Assembly: GCF_018100925.1 (NCBI RefSeq)
Contig: NZ_JAGJEH010000004.1
Location: 310,001 to 374,000 of the forward strand
DNA: 64,000 nucleotides
Direction of reading: 5' to 3'
Origin: Pseudoalteromonas luteoviolacea
Lineage (GTDB): Bacteria; Pseudomonadota; Gammaproteobacteria; Enterobacterales; Alteromonadaceae
The notes under the pieces were generated by a model. It was not told where the DNA came from. It did no database searches and worked only from the letters and a program-made list of their open reading frames with translations. Below, piece after piece: positions 28,331 through 36,746 of this stretch; the first letter of the stretch is position 1, and every line of letters starts with the position of its first letter. A program made the position numbers and the translations under genes.

Positions 28331-30862
28331 ATGACAGGATCTCTCAAACTATCACCAATAGCATTAGCACTATTGGCCAGTACCACAATGGCACAAGCTA
28401 ATGAACCAACTGAAGAAAAAATTGAAACCATTTCGGTCCTCGGCTCAAAAGTTTCAAACCGTACGGCCACCGAATCAACCTCACCAATCGATATTTTAGA
28501 TACTGAACAACTCAACAAAGGTGGTTACACAGAATTGGGGCAAAGCTTGCAGTCAATAGCCCCCTCTTTTAACTTTAGTAGAACACAGGTTTCCGACGGC
28601 TCAGATCTATTTCGCCCAGCGACTTTAAGGGGACTCCAACCCGACCAAACACTTGTACTTATTAATGGTAAAAGAAGACACAACCAAGCCATTTTTGGCT
28701 TAACTGGTACTGTTGGCGCTGGTGCTGCAGGTACAGATATGAACTCCATACCCATGATGGCACTTAAAAATGTTGAGATCCTACGAGATGGCGCCGCTGC
28801 TCGATATGGCTCGGATGCCATTGCAGGCGTGATCAACTTGTCTTTAAATGACTCTACTGGTGAAACTACAGGATTCTTTCAGGGCAGCTCAACTGGCGAA
28901 GGTGATGGCGATACCTATGCTTTTGGCTTGAACAGAGGTTTTGATATTGGTAGCGAAGGCGGCTTTATCAACTTATCTTTTGAGTACAGAGACGCTGATG
29001 GCACCAATCGAGCTGAACGCGATACGGGTGGCTCTTCAACGATTCCCGCTGGGAAATTATCAGAAACCGTCAGGTGGCGCCAAGGTAACTCTGACAGCGA
29101 GTTTACCTCTCTATTCTTTAATGCTGCTCTCCCCTTGGGAGACAAAGAATTATACTCCTTTGGTGGCTATTCAAATAGAACAGCGTTCGGAAATGGCTTT
29201 TACCGAGACTTTAACCGTGCAGAGCGTAATGTTCCTCAAGTATACCCTGATGGCTTCTTGCCAAGAATTGATAACGAAGCTGATGATATTTCGTTAGCCG
29301 TTGGTTTTAAAGGGGATATAACGCCTGATTGGAGTTTTGATTTTTCAAATGTATACGGTCAAAACAAATATGACTATTCCTCTTCGAATACAATCAATGC
29401 TTCTTATGCAGCCGAATACCTTGCCAACAACCCAAATGCGACTGACCAACAAGTTAGGGACAACGCAGGTCCTCGAGGCGGATACTCTGGTGGCTTCAGA
29501 TTTGATCAATGGACCACAAACTTAGACCTAAACGGGGTTATCGACCGCGCAGATGCTGAGCCAATTTATTTGTCAATTGGTGCAGAATACCGTAAAGAAA
29601 ACTATGAAATTGTCCCAGGAGAAGTAGCATCTTATGCATGCGGCTTCTCAAACGCTTCTAGCTCATTCCCTTCTGTAATCGACTCTAGCGTATTTGCGGA
29701 CTGTGGCTTTCAGGCTTATCAAGGTTTGAGGCCCGACGCGGCAAACAAAGCTGACCGCTCAAGCCACGCAATTTACATTGAAGCAGAAACCTTGCTTAAC
29801 GAATACTGGTTAGTCAGTGGTGCGCTTCGCTATGAAGATGTTTCAGACTCTGGCGATGATATTATTTGGAAGCTTGCAACGAGATACGAAGTCACAGAGG
29901 ACTTGGCACTTCGTGCGGCCGCCTCTACAGGTTTTAGAGCGCCTTCGCTACAGCAATCTGGGTATACGGCATTTACAACCAGCTTAGGCGGTGATGGGTC
30001 ACTTGCTACATCCTATACAGCTACAGCAGGTTCACCTTTCCCAGAAGCGCTTGGCATAGAAGGCCTTCAGCTTGAGTCTTCCAACAACTACAACTTAGGT
30101 TTGGCTTGGGACGCGAGTAATGACCTCTCTATCACACTAGACTTTTACCAAATAAAAATTTACGACCGTATCAATTTAGGTAGCTTTATTGGTGCAGACA
30201 GTGATGAATTGAGCAACTTCCCAGATGCCAATGCAGCACTCAAAGCATCGGGTGCCGTACAAGCTAATTTCTTCTCCAATTCATTGGACTCGACAACTAA
30301 GGGCATTGATTTAATAGCTTCTTATTCTACCGAAGTAGCGTCTGGAGAACTTGAAATAACCTTTGCAGCCAATAAAAATAAAACCACTATCGACAAGGTT
30401 AACTCTCCTAAGGGAATACCAGAAAGTATTGCGTTAGATGAGCAAACACGTTCATTTTTAACTCACGGCCAACCACAAGAACGCGCAACCCTGACTTTTG
30501 ACTATACAAAAGACAAGTGGTCATCACTGCTACGTTTAAATTACTTCGGCAAAACCGAAGTCGCTTACTTCTCAGGTAAGCATATTGAACTGCCAGGCTT
30601 TTTATCCCCAACAAACAGCTGGCAAGATCACAGCGTTGTCGAATCAGCGGTATTGGTTGATATTAACCTCGGATATCAAATCAACGAACACTTTGATGTG
30701 TCTTTGGGCATTGACAACTTATTTGATAAAACACCAAATGAACTTGGAGAAGATGAAGTATTGAACTTTATCACCAACGGCGCAATGCGTTACCCGCTTC
30801 GAGCACTACCGTATGGCTTTGATGGGATGACATACTACGCCAAGGTAAACTTTAGATTCTAA
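28331..30862 (+). CDS. TonB-dependent outer-membrane receptor
   Basis: This 843-residue receptor has a signal peptide (cleaved near TTMAQA-NE). A TonB-box-like IETISVLG (about 32-39) and a plug domain follow, with SPIDILDTEQL, RGLQPDQTLVLINGKRRHN and VEILRDGAAARYGSDAIAGV. The 22-strand barrel ends in YYAKVNFRF with terminal Phe. The plug style is that of large receptors from marine Alteromonadales for carbohydrates, peptides or unknown ligands, rather than a clear siderophore receptor. It is a single gene followed by a strong terminator. Confidence 0.93.
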   Translation: MTGSLKLSPIALALLASTTMAQANEPTEEKIETISVLGSKVSNRTATESTSPIDILDTEQLNKGGYTELGQSLQSIAPSFNFSRTQVSDGSDLFRPATLRGLQPDQTLVLINGKRRHNQAIFGLTGTVGAGAAGTDMNSIPMMALKNVEILRDGAAARYGSDAIAGVINLSLNDSTGETTGFFQGSSTGEGDGDTYAFGLNRGFDIGSEGGFINLSFEYRDADGTNRAERDTGGSSTIPAGKLSETVRWRQGNSDSEFTSLFFNAALPLGDKELYSFGGYSNRTAFGNGFYRDFNRAERNVPQVYPDGFLPRIDNEADDISLAVGFKGDITPDWSFDFSNVYGQNKYDYSSSNTINASYAAEYLANNPNATDQQVRDNAGPRGGYSGGFRFDQWTTNLDLNGVIDRADAEPIYLSIGAEYRKENYEIVPGEVASYACGFSNASSSFPSVIDSSVFADCGFQAYQGLRPDAANKADRSSHAIYIEAETLLNEYWLVSGALRYEDVSDSGDDIIWKLATRYEVTEDLALRAAASTGFRAPSLQQSGYTAFTTSLGGDGSLATSYTATAGSPFPEALGIEGLQLESSNNYNLGLAWDASNDLSITLDFYQIKIYDRINLGSFIGADSDELSNFPDANAALKASGAVQANFFSNSLDSTTKGIDLIASYSTEVASGELEITFAANKNKTTIDKVNSPKGIPESIALDEQTRSFLTHGQPQERATLTFDYTKDKWSSLLRLNYFGKTEVAYFSGKHIELPGFLSPTNSWQDHSVVESAVLVDINLGYQINEHFDVSLGIDNLFDKTPNELGEDEVLNFITNGAMRYPLRALPYGFDGMTYYAKVNFRF

Positions 30863-30870
30863 TCGTTGAG

Positions 30871-30906
30871 GTAATGTATTGAGCACTCGCTCAATACATT
30901 ACTTTT
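30871..30906 (+). terminator. terminator of the TonB receptor gene
   Basis: A perfect 14-bp stem (GTAATGTATTGAGC with GCTCAATACATTAC) closes an ACTC loop and runs into TTTT, 9 bases after the stop codon. Confidence 0.9.
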
Positions 30907-30975
30907 CGCAATAACCCACACCGTCAAGATGCAATAAAAAGCCGATCATACCTCAACATCTAGCTAACGCGTGTT

Positions 30976-31025
30976 TCAACTCAACTCAACTCAACTCAAC
31001 TCAACTCAACTCAACTCAACTCAAT
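30976..31025 (+). repeat. pentanucleotide tandem repeat (TCAAC)x9
   Basis: Nine perfect TCAAC copies and one degenerate copy (TCAAT) form a microsatellite at the left edge of the gene-poor interval. No gene crosses it. Such tracts vary in length by slippage. Confidence 0.95.
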
Positions 31026-31840
31026 TCAAAGTATGTACTTTACTTTTTATAACGCTAGCCTAATAAACCAAAGGAATATTTAAAATCACTGTAAGCAAGC
31101 CTACCAACTGAGGTAACTGAACAAATAAAAAACGAAAGAATTGAGAGATATGCGTCTAACTTGCTTGCATACAAAATATGGCTTTCTATACTCTGCTTCT
31201 TGGTGACAATGGACTTTGTAGCTAAACTCCGTTGAGCAATCTTGTGCACACTACTATTAGTATTTGACTTAGTGATCGCCGCAGTGCCATGCCAAGTTGA
31301 ACATGGCACAATATCAATAATCCTTTCACAAGGAATAATCGAGTTCAACACAAGCTATTAAAAGCCATCCGAAAGTTTGAAAACTAACTAAAGTCTCACA
31401 CCTACAGCAAGCCAAAACCTATACTTCACCAAGCCGCTCACAAGTAAGTAAACTATACCTAAAAGCGTGTAAAGTATAATGTGCTTAAATCAACGTCTAA
31501 GGTAGATTGGTTAGATACGAATTTATATTAAAGAAAAGAATCGACGCTTTGCCGAAAACAGCTTAGTTTACTCACCTCACATATTTTCATATGTCATAAT
31601 GCTTATTGGACTGAAAAAGTTATGTTTACCTTGTTATTAGTTTGTCCATTACCAGACTCTTTTTTATTGGCATACAAAAAGAATAAATACACCTTTTTCT
31701 GGGTTTTAGTCATGATATACAAGCCAGAAGTTGACAGCAGTCATAGTGTATAAACATGGTCAACTTCCCAAAACTAACTAGAGTTCAATAAGCAATGTCA
31801 TTTTTTGGCATTAACTGATTAAAGCTTTTAAGTTCAATTC
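31026..31840. other. gene-poor stretch, no firm gene
   Basis: No convincing protein or RNA gene is seen in these 815 bases. A 98-codon minus-strand frame (31055-31351) has no recognisable domain or ribosome site. A perfect inverted repeat, GTGCCATG (31284-31291) with CATGGCAC (31302-31309), may be a hairpin or protein site. Confidence 0.5.
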
Positions 31841-31984
31841 TTAGACCTCAGCAGCTTTAAGTACTTCAAATAGACCTAGCCTTCCAGCTCTTCCTTGCTC
31901 CAAAAAATTAACGACTACCTTATCGTCCATCAGTTTGCGGAGGCGGCTCGTCTGCAGTATTGGACGCAGTTTGCCCCCCAAATA
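31841..31984 (-). pseudogene. open reading fragment in the shifted frame behind a small peptide gene
   Basis: A 47-codon open stretch on the minus strand has no good start but protein-like composition (LRKLMDDKVVVNFLEQGRAG, then a helical end to AAEV). It is one frame off the 39-residue peptide gene at 31920-32039. Loss of one G from a run of six G (minus strand, 31974-31979) would fuse the two into one frame of about 65 codons. It may therefore be the true C-terminal part of that gene after a frameshift, or an alternative phase. Confidence 0.4.
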
Positions 31985-32039
31985 TTAATGGTAATTGATT
32001 CCGAGTGAGAACTATTAAGTTTTTCTTTTTAAGCTTCAT
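31920..32039 (-). CDS. 39-residue peptide with RiPP-like leader
   Basis: An ATG preceded by AAGGA at good spacing opens a 39-codon gene. The N-terminus MKLKKKNLIVLT is Lys/Leu patterned. It leads to a Gly-Gly (LIFGG), after which comes a short hydrophilic tail rich in Thr, Asp and Pro without Cys. The leader recalls that of the Cys-rich peptide encoded at 32605 (LNKKKIKTL...VGGG). A run of six G encodes the GG; a one-base change there switches to a longer frame. No modification enzyme lies beside it. Confidence 0.5.
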   Translation of the reverse strand: MKLKKKNLIVLTRNQLPLIFGGQTASNTADEPPPQTDGR

Positions 32040-32535
32040 TTATTGTGTCCTTATTTATTTTTATCTCGCACATTTATTCAATGCACAAAAAGCTAGCTGG
32101 ATAGCCACCTCTTAACGACCTCAGTATCAGCGACTAGTATATATCCAGAATACTAACAACCGACTTTAAATCGTGTATCAGATAATAATAAGTCATAGCC
32201 GTTTCATGCAAATAAAAAATACATTTACAATCAATTTATGAGCCTTTTAATAATTTGGCGATAAATTTTACTTTTTGTCCAAATAAACTTCAGTACTATC
32301 GTGTAAATGCCGCTTTTGGCTCTAGTTGAAATTAGGGTTAAGATAGATTTTAGACATGTAAAATTGATATAGCTCCTTTAACCAACGACCAGCATTTATT
32401 TTGGGGGCAGAGACTTGATTGCCTTAATCAAGAATTTGCCCTGACTAGGAAAGAGAAACGCGGCTTTTGATACACTTTCTGTCTCTGGGAAAGTTGCAAG
32501 TGCGACCTCAAAGTTTTGGCCTTATTTCAAAAAAC
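32040..32535. other. gene-poor stretch with a possible coding remnant
   Basis: No firm gene is seen. On the minus strand, 32396-32519 is an open 40-codon stretch with protein-like sequence (FEVALATFPETESVSKAAF) ending in a TAA but lacking a start or ribosome site. It could be the 3' remnant of a lost gene. Confidence 0.35.
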
Positions 32536-32564
32536 TTGATAAAGCATTGAAATAACGATATGTT
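32536..32564 (+). promoter_or_regulatory. sigma-70 promoter of the Cys-rich peptide gene
   Basis: TTGATA, a 17-base spacer and TATGTT lie 40 bases upstream of the peptide gene start, with an A+T-rich surround. Confidence 0.55.
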
Positions 32565-32604
32565 AAATCTTGATTGACAAATAAATTACAAAAGGAAATA
32601 ACAA

Positions 32605-32802
32605 ATGCAATTGAAGCTTAATAAGAAGAAAATAAAAACTTTATCTGAAGATAAAAATTCAATCCCTCATGCTCAAACACCAGCCGTTGGCGGTGGTAAT
32701 ATATCAGAATCGCTTTGCGTATCATTCAGTCATGGTGGCTGCTGTGGTACAGTTGCCCCAACTATACGAGTGTGTAGTGCTGGCATAACTTGTCAGCCAT
32801 AA
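32605..32802 (+). CDS. Cys-rich RiPP precursor candidate (lanthipeptide-like)
   Basis: This 65-residue peptide has a strong ribosome site (AAAGGAAATAACAA-ATG). The first half is a Lys-rich leader, MQLKLNKKKIKTLSEDKN, of the kind seen in class I lanthipeptide-like and other Gly-Gly-processed precursors, ending in VGGG at about 30-33. The second half is Gly/Ser/Thr/Cys-rich with five Cys (one CC pair) and several Ser/Thr upstream of them, suited to thioether or disulfide rings. A promoter lies upstream and a hairpin follows. No LanB/LanC/LanM, protease or transporter lies near it. The YcaO locus is 12 kb away. Confidence 0.65.
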   Translation: MQLKLNKKKIKTLSEDKNSIPHAQTPAVGGGNISESLCVSFSHGGCCGTVAPTIRVCSAGITCQP

Positions 32803-32812
32803 TGACAGATTT

Positions 32813-32842
32813 GAGCTTAAGGGCATAGCCCTAAGCTCATTT
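32813..32842 (+). terminator. hairpin after the Cys-rich peptide gene
   Basis: GAGCTTAAGGGC pairs with GCCCTAAGCTC (one bulged A) around ATA, 10 bases after the stop codon. The following T-run is weak (ATTTGAT). It supports the peptide gene being a real single-gene transcript. Confidence 0.6.
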
Positions 32843-33234
32843 GATAAACTAGCTGTACCTACAAGTACAGTGCGCTAGTAGAATTAAGCTTAGAGCTATA
32901 CGCTTAACACGCTTTTAAACACGTCACTTCAGAAGCCTACATTCCACTAAAAATAGAGCACTATCAATATAAAGCGCTTTAACCAACACCGTGCTTTATG
33001 CTGATATCTGGAACCAATATGTCAATCTCAGTCTATTGAATATACCAACACACAGTTTTTTAGTGCACTGGCAGTTTCTCATCATGAAACACCCTTCTTT
33101 AAATAATGGCAATCCAGCGTTTAAGCTATTTATGGGGTAGTTTCACACATAGTCTTGCGCACCTTTTATACCAACCTTAAGATAATTACCCAAAAGACGT
33201 AATGACTTGTTTCCCCCTCATACCTACATTAATG
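32843..33234. other. gene-poor stretch, nothing seen
   Basis: No credible gene, RNA or repeat stands out here. Confidence 0.45.
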
Positions 33235-33357
33235 CTACCACGATACGATACCGTAAATGTTTCGTTTTACGCGTAAGCTGTCTCTGTGAGACAATGTACA
33301 TGGAGAATCTTTTGTATTAACGAGATTACGTAGTTTCGCGTCAGTAAGTGCTGCCAT
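33235..33357 (-). pseudogene. 5' fragment of a tyrosine recombinase (P4-type integrase)
   Basis: A 40-codon frame begins MAALTDAKLRNLVNTKD and continues with HRDSLRVK...GIVSW before a stop. This matches the first 45 or so residues of P4-like integrases (start MA-L-TD-KLR-LKPKDK, then D-RDGL-V--G-VSF-Y). The catalytic domain is absent, so it is a decayed or truncated gene. It lies about 300 bases outside the first prophage gene and may be the scar of an older integration. Confidence 0.5.
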
Positions 33358-33645
33358 AATATGCTACCGTTTTATACACACGTAGTGGTTTTTATATACA
33401 CACATATACTCACTTGATCGACATTGCAAAAGGCTCAAACAAAAAGAAAACAATACAGTTTCAATGTAAATAGTTGATTTATGAACAAAACAGACCAAGA
33501 TCAGACGCAGCAAACAGACGAAAACATACCAACAATCTATTGGCACGATTATTATAATGCATAGATAAAATCTTGATTTAATTATGATTAAATCTTATCG
33601 CAACTTTCTATACACACACTCATACACACTTGTACACATTCAGCC
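33358..33645. other. left edge of the prophage, no gene; short repeats
   Basis: A GATTTAAT-TATG-ATTAAATC inverted repeat (33575-33594) may be the terminator of the leftmost prophage operon. Several ATACACAC copies (near 33374, 33392, 33611 and 33624) flank it. The prophage left attachment site is probably within this stretch, but it cannot be fixed without the right end. Confidence 0.35.
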
Positions 33646-33963
33646 CTACTTTCCAGCTAAACTTTCTGCGCACTTTTCGAATTTTGCTGAAGTAAAATTG
33701 TAGTTTCTCTGCCACTTTTCTGAGTAGTGAACGGGCTTCCTGTCAAGAAGATCAATTAATTCGTTTTCTAGCTGTAGACAATATAATGTAGGGACTGCTT
33801 TCCCCATAAAATCAATATACCCGATACCCGAAACAACTTTTGTTGCAGCACTGGGAGCCTTTACGCTATACGCGAGCTCTCCCGACTTTGCTACAAACGG
33901 GTTTATATCAAAAATGTTTAATGTAAATACTAGAATCACCAAAACTAACAATATATATTTCAT
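33646..33963 (-). CDS. small exported or membrane-anchored prophage protein
   Basis: This unrecognised 105-residue protein has a strongly hydrophobic N-terminus (residues 3-17, YILLVLVILVFTLNIF), either an uncleaved anchor or a signal sequence, and a soluble remainder with two Cys (LYCLQLE, FEKCAES) that could form a disulfide. It is the last gene of the tail operon on the left side of the prophage. Position and targeting allow a role in lysis, superinfection exclusion or lysogenic conversion, without direct evidence for any. Confidence 0.6.
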   Translation of the reverse strand: MKYILLVLVILVFTLNIFDINPFVAKSGELAYSVKAPSAATKVVSGIGYIDFMGKAVPTLYCLQLENELIDLLDRKPVHYSEKWQRNYNFTSAKFEKCAESLAGK

Positions 33964-34017
33964 GCATGCCTTCCTTTACATTTTTTGACCTGAACTAGCA
34001 TCAAATACACCTATCAA

Positions 34018-34968
34018 TTAAACAACTACTGATAGATTGGTTTCAAGCTCGCCTGCGCTCTTGCTTAACTCACTCAATTCAGCTTTATTTAAAGGAGGCC
34101 CAGCTCCCTGCTCACTATGCCCATGGTTTTCCAATTTTGCGCAAAGGTCTTTAACGATAATAATAAGATGGTGTAAAACTTCAATAGCATTCACTGATTT
34201 ATCACCCACCCAAACTTTCGCTCCCTCAAGCTTTGACAGCTCATTTGCTTTAATATGCAGCGTCATTAGTGATTCAATGTTCACATTCTCACGAGCCTTG
34301 ATATTAATTTGTTTTTGACTGCCAAGGAGCAGACCTTCCAACGCTGTGAACAGCGCTTTTTCACCAACCACTGTTTTTAAGGCGCCCATGACCTCGTTTA
34401 TCTGGTTACCATCAATGTGGTTAGTTTCATGAGTAGCTATCGTTGATTGTTTAACATGAAATTGCTCTACCCGTTTGCGGGCTTGGACTGCGCTTGAATC
34501 ACTAACTTGCGTGATTGAATCGTCAGTTTCTATTATCCAATTTCCATCGCGCCCTTGGATTTGTGCTCGAGAGCTTTGTTTAAGACCAACGTCAGTATGC
34601 TTTTGCTCTGGTACCAAAGCCCCCCATGGCAATAGGTTTGTAATAACTGGGTGGCTGTTTAATCCGTCGATGTATTGAACCATGCAATACATGCCCGGTT
34701 TAGGTTCATTCACTAAGCCCGCATCGTTTGCTTGGCCTGTCGCTAGTGTGACTTGCTCGAATACTGGAGTATTAGTTGGTTCATGCGTGACGGGGTCCAG
34801 CAATTGTATATCAACCGCTTTGTATGGCCTAAATGGTGTGCTTATTTTTCCACTCTCTGTTGGCAGATCATAAATTTTTTCTATAAGGGCTAGCTGAGGT
34901 AGGTGTTTTCTTTCACCTAACTCTGGAAAGCAACGGAGTATTAAACGCTTAAAAGCTTGTTTGACCAT
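34018..34968 (-). CDS. baseplate/spike-type protein (gpV/VgrG-like)
   Basis: This 316-residue protein has an OB-fold-like N-terminal half (YKAVDIQLLDP to GMYCMVQYIDGLNSHPVITNLLPWG), which resembles the gp5/VgrG/gpV baseplate spike domain. A repetitive beta region follows (QIQGRDGNWIIETDDS, IKARENVNIESLMTLHIKA), as in spike stalks. The start overlaps the end of the hub gene by 28 bases. In contractile-tail phages this protein is the membrane-puncturing spike together with the hub encoded just upstream. The family call rests on pattern and position. Confidence 0.6.
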   Translation of the reverse strand: MVKQAFKRLILRCFPELGERKHLPQLALIEKIYDLPTESGKISTPFRPYKAVDIQLLDPVTHEPTNTPVFEQVTLATGQANDAGLVNEPKPGMYCMVQYIDGLNSHPVITNLLPWGALVPEQKHTDVGLKQSSRAQIQGRDGNWIIETDDSITQVSDSSAVQARKRVEQFHVKQSTIATHETNHIDGNQINEVMGALKTVVGEKALFTALEGLLLGSQKQINIKARENVNIESLMTLHIKANELSKLEGAKVWVGDKSVNAIEVLHHLIIIVKDLCAKLENHGHSEQGAGPPLNKAELSELSKSAGELETNLSVVV

Positions 34969-35639
34969 CTTATTTGCATCCTATCATTTTGTAGCGTCAC
35001 TTCCTGTATGTGGCGCCCGTTTAGTTTTAGTCCAGGTCTGAGTTTTGGAATGGCAATCACTTCGCCAGTGGTTGAGCTGGTTGTTTTCAATGAATGCTCA
35101 GGAAAATCATTAATTGTTGACTGCGCCCACCGACTATCGTGCCAACTCCCTACATAAACTTTGCCGTCCGGTCTTTGTTGAAAAATGTACTGCGGGATTT
35201 GCCAAACGCGGCCTATTTGCCTTAGTGCTTCAATGCCTGTGCCTGCATGACAAAACATAGGGACTTTGATTTGCATATAATCAGCGCTTGGAGTAACAAA
35301 CTCGATGTGTTCATCCAACACGTCTAAGACTTGGGAGATTGTCGGGTGTCGCAATGAAAAAGATTTTTGGTATGCTAATGCCCCTAACAATTCTCTGCAT
35401 GTTAAATACCAACGTCCGTTTGCAAAGTGTTTAGACTCTATCACACCTAAAAAGTAGGGCTTCATATCAGCCACTTCATAACCTAAGTGTAGTTCTACCA
35501 AGCCGTTTGGCGGAGCTTCTGTGACAACTTCAAAACGAGCTCGCCCCGCGCTGTTTAAATCGAGCTGTACTTGTTTATTGATAACCGTTGTTACTGCAAC
35601 AGCGCCGATGTACAGCGAATCAGATAACCTAACCCCCAC
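34941..35639 (-). CDS. baseplate hub protein (gpD / Mu gp44-like)
   Basis: This 232-residue protein from a GTG start, with GGAAGGG seven bases upstream, begins two bases after the preceding gene stops; a longer frame would overlap that gene by 68 bases. Features are GLVELHLGYEVADMKPYFLGVIES and a split barrel region with LRQIGRVWQIPQYIFQQ. These resemble late-control D and hub proteins that sit between tape measure and spike. Position between a baseplate protein and the spike supports this. Confidence 0.6.
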   Translation of the reverse strand: MGVRLSDSLYIGAVAVTTVINKQVQLDLNSAGRARFEVVTEAPPNGLVELHLGYEVADMKPYFLGVIESKHFANGRWYLTCRELLGALAYQKSFSLRHPTISQVLDVLDEHIEFVTPSADYMQIKVPMFCHAGTGIEALRQIGRVWQIPQYIFQQRPDGKVYVGSWHDSRWAQSTINDFPEHSLKTTSSTTGEVIAIPKLRPGLKLNGRHIQEVTLQNDRMQIRWSNKLLSV

Positions 35640-35640
35640 T

Positions 35641-36123
35641 TTACGGCCCTTCCACTTGTTCGAATTGCTGCTGTATTTGCGTTTGTGAATCAGTTGATTG
35701 CTGCTCACTCGCTTGATTAGATGTTTCGTCTAATTGTTGCTGTTCACGCTCTGAGACTGAGCGAACCTCAAGTAGCTTAAACTGCACCTGCCAGCCTTTT
35801 AAATCCTCTAATTCAGTTGCTTTTACTTCACCATCGAATTTAGCTTTACGGATCTTATATGCTTCAGCTAAATCATTGTTAATCGTATAGACTGTTCGTG
35901 CGCCGTTTTCATCTAATGCTTTGGCTTTTGTGATGAGCGATGCCAGTTCATCACTATCAACAAATGCGATTTTTGTTTTGACGTTTAAAATACCAGGCTT
36001 TACTCCATTGTCTGAACTCAAAGCAAATGAACCGAAACCAGATAAATCGGAGCCAGCGAGCTTGATACCTGCGCTTACTTTAGTGTCATAACCTGGCACT
36101 TGCCAACCGTCAATTGATATCAC
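35641..36123 (-). CDS. baseplate-complex protein
   Basis: This 160-residue protein starts at GTG, overlapping the upstream stop (TTGTGA). The N-terminal ~110 residues form a compact beta domain (GIKLAGSDLSGFGSFALSS, GILNVKTKIAF). The last 35 residues are a Gln/Ser/Glu-rich tail. It has the style of the small baseplate proteins next to hubs in HP1/K139-like phages. No catalytic motif is seen. Confidence 0.55.
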   Translation of the reverse strand: MISIDGWQVPGYDTKVSAGIKLAGSDLSGFGSFALSSDNGVKPGILNVKTKIAFVDSDELASLITKAKALDENGARTVYTINNDLAEAYKIRKAKFDGEVKATELEDLKGWQVQFKLLEVRSVSEREQQQLDETSNQASEQQSTDSQTQIQQQFEQVEGP

Positions 36124-36746
36124 AATACTTCCTTGATTTGATTCAGTTCGTCCAGTTCACCGACAAACAAACACAACGCCCAAAACTCTGATTCATCTCC
36201 CTGTTGTTCGACCTGGCGTGCCAGTGATTCAGCGCTAAGGCCTGTAAATAGTTGAGAACTAACCCCAGTGTTTTGGGGTGAAAATGATTGATTTAATCGT
36301 TCATCTCTTGCCGCTTTTAGCTCGACAATTTCGGCCAATGCGTCATCAATGTTTGAGATTAAAATTTGCGCTTGTTCATTGACGAGTGCCAGTTCTTCGC
36401 TGATTTGCTTTCTCTGTAATGGCTTTAAGCTTTGTAAGCTCAGCTCTTGCCATTCAAGGCTTTGACCCTGATAAATCACAAACTTGTCTCGTTCTAATGA
36501 ACTAAGACTTTGTGCATATGATGCACATGTAACAAACTCTGGAATTGGACATACTGCATTAACTGTTTGAAGCTGTAACGCTAGCGCACCTGAGTTTGCG
36601 CTACTCGCACTGAGTAAAAGCCCATTGAATGATGTGGGACAACTAAGTCGTGTGCTATCTCTAAGCGCTTGAGCAAGCAAAACCGCGCCCGCTTGCATGT
36701 TGCAAGGGGCGGCGGTTTGGCTAAAGCACAATGTTAAGTTATGCAT
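36120..36746 (-). CDS. prophage tail-module protein, function unknown
   Basis: This 208-residue protein is taken from the ATG at 36746 (MHNLTLCFSQ), which overlaps the stop of the tail chaperone gene; a longer frame reaching 36824 lies wholly inside that gene. It has Cys-containing beta-like N-terminal sequence, then a helical middle (EELALVNEQAQILISNIDDALAEIVEL). It is not recognised. Its place between the fibre genes and the baseplate hub suggests a virion or assembly role. Confidence 0.55.
   Translation of the reverse strand: MHNLTLCFSQTAAPCNMQAGAVLLAQALRDSTRLSCPTSFNGLLLSASSANSGALALQLQTVNAVCPIPEFVTCASYAQSLSSLERDKFVIYQGQSLEWQELSLQSLKPLQRKQISEELALVNEQAQILISNIDDALAEIVELKAARDERLNQSFSPQNTGVSSQLFTGLSAESLARQVEQQGDESEFWALCLFVGELDELNQIKEVL

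Noticed and set aside
31055..31351. 98-codon minus-strand frame in the gene-poor interval
   Set aside because: No ribosome site, no recognisable domain and unusual composition; most likely chance.
33364..33546. 60-codon Cys- and Leu-rich minus-strand frame
   Set aside because: Low-complexity hydrophobic sequence from A+T-rich DNA, with no ribosome site; treated as chance.
34941..35708. Longer start of the hub protein
   Set aside because: It would overlap the upstream gene by 68 bases; a GTG with GGAAGGG lies just after that gene's stop.
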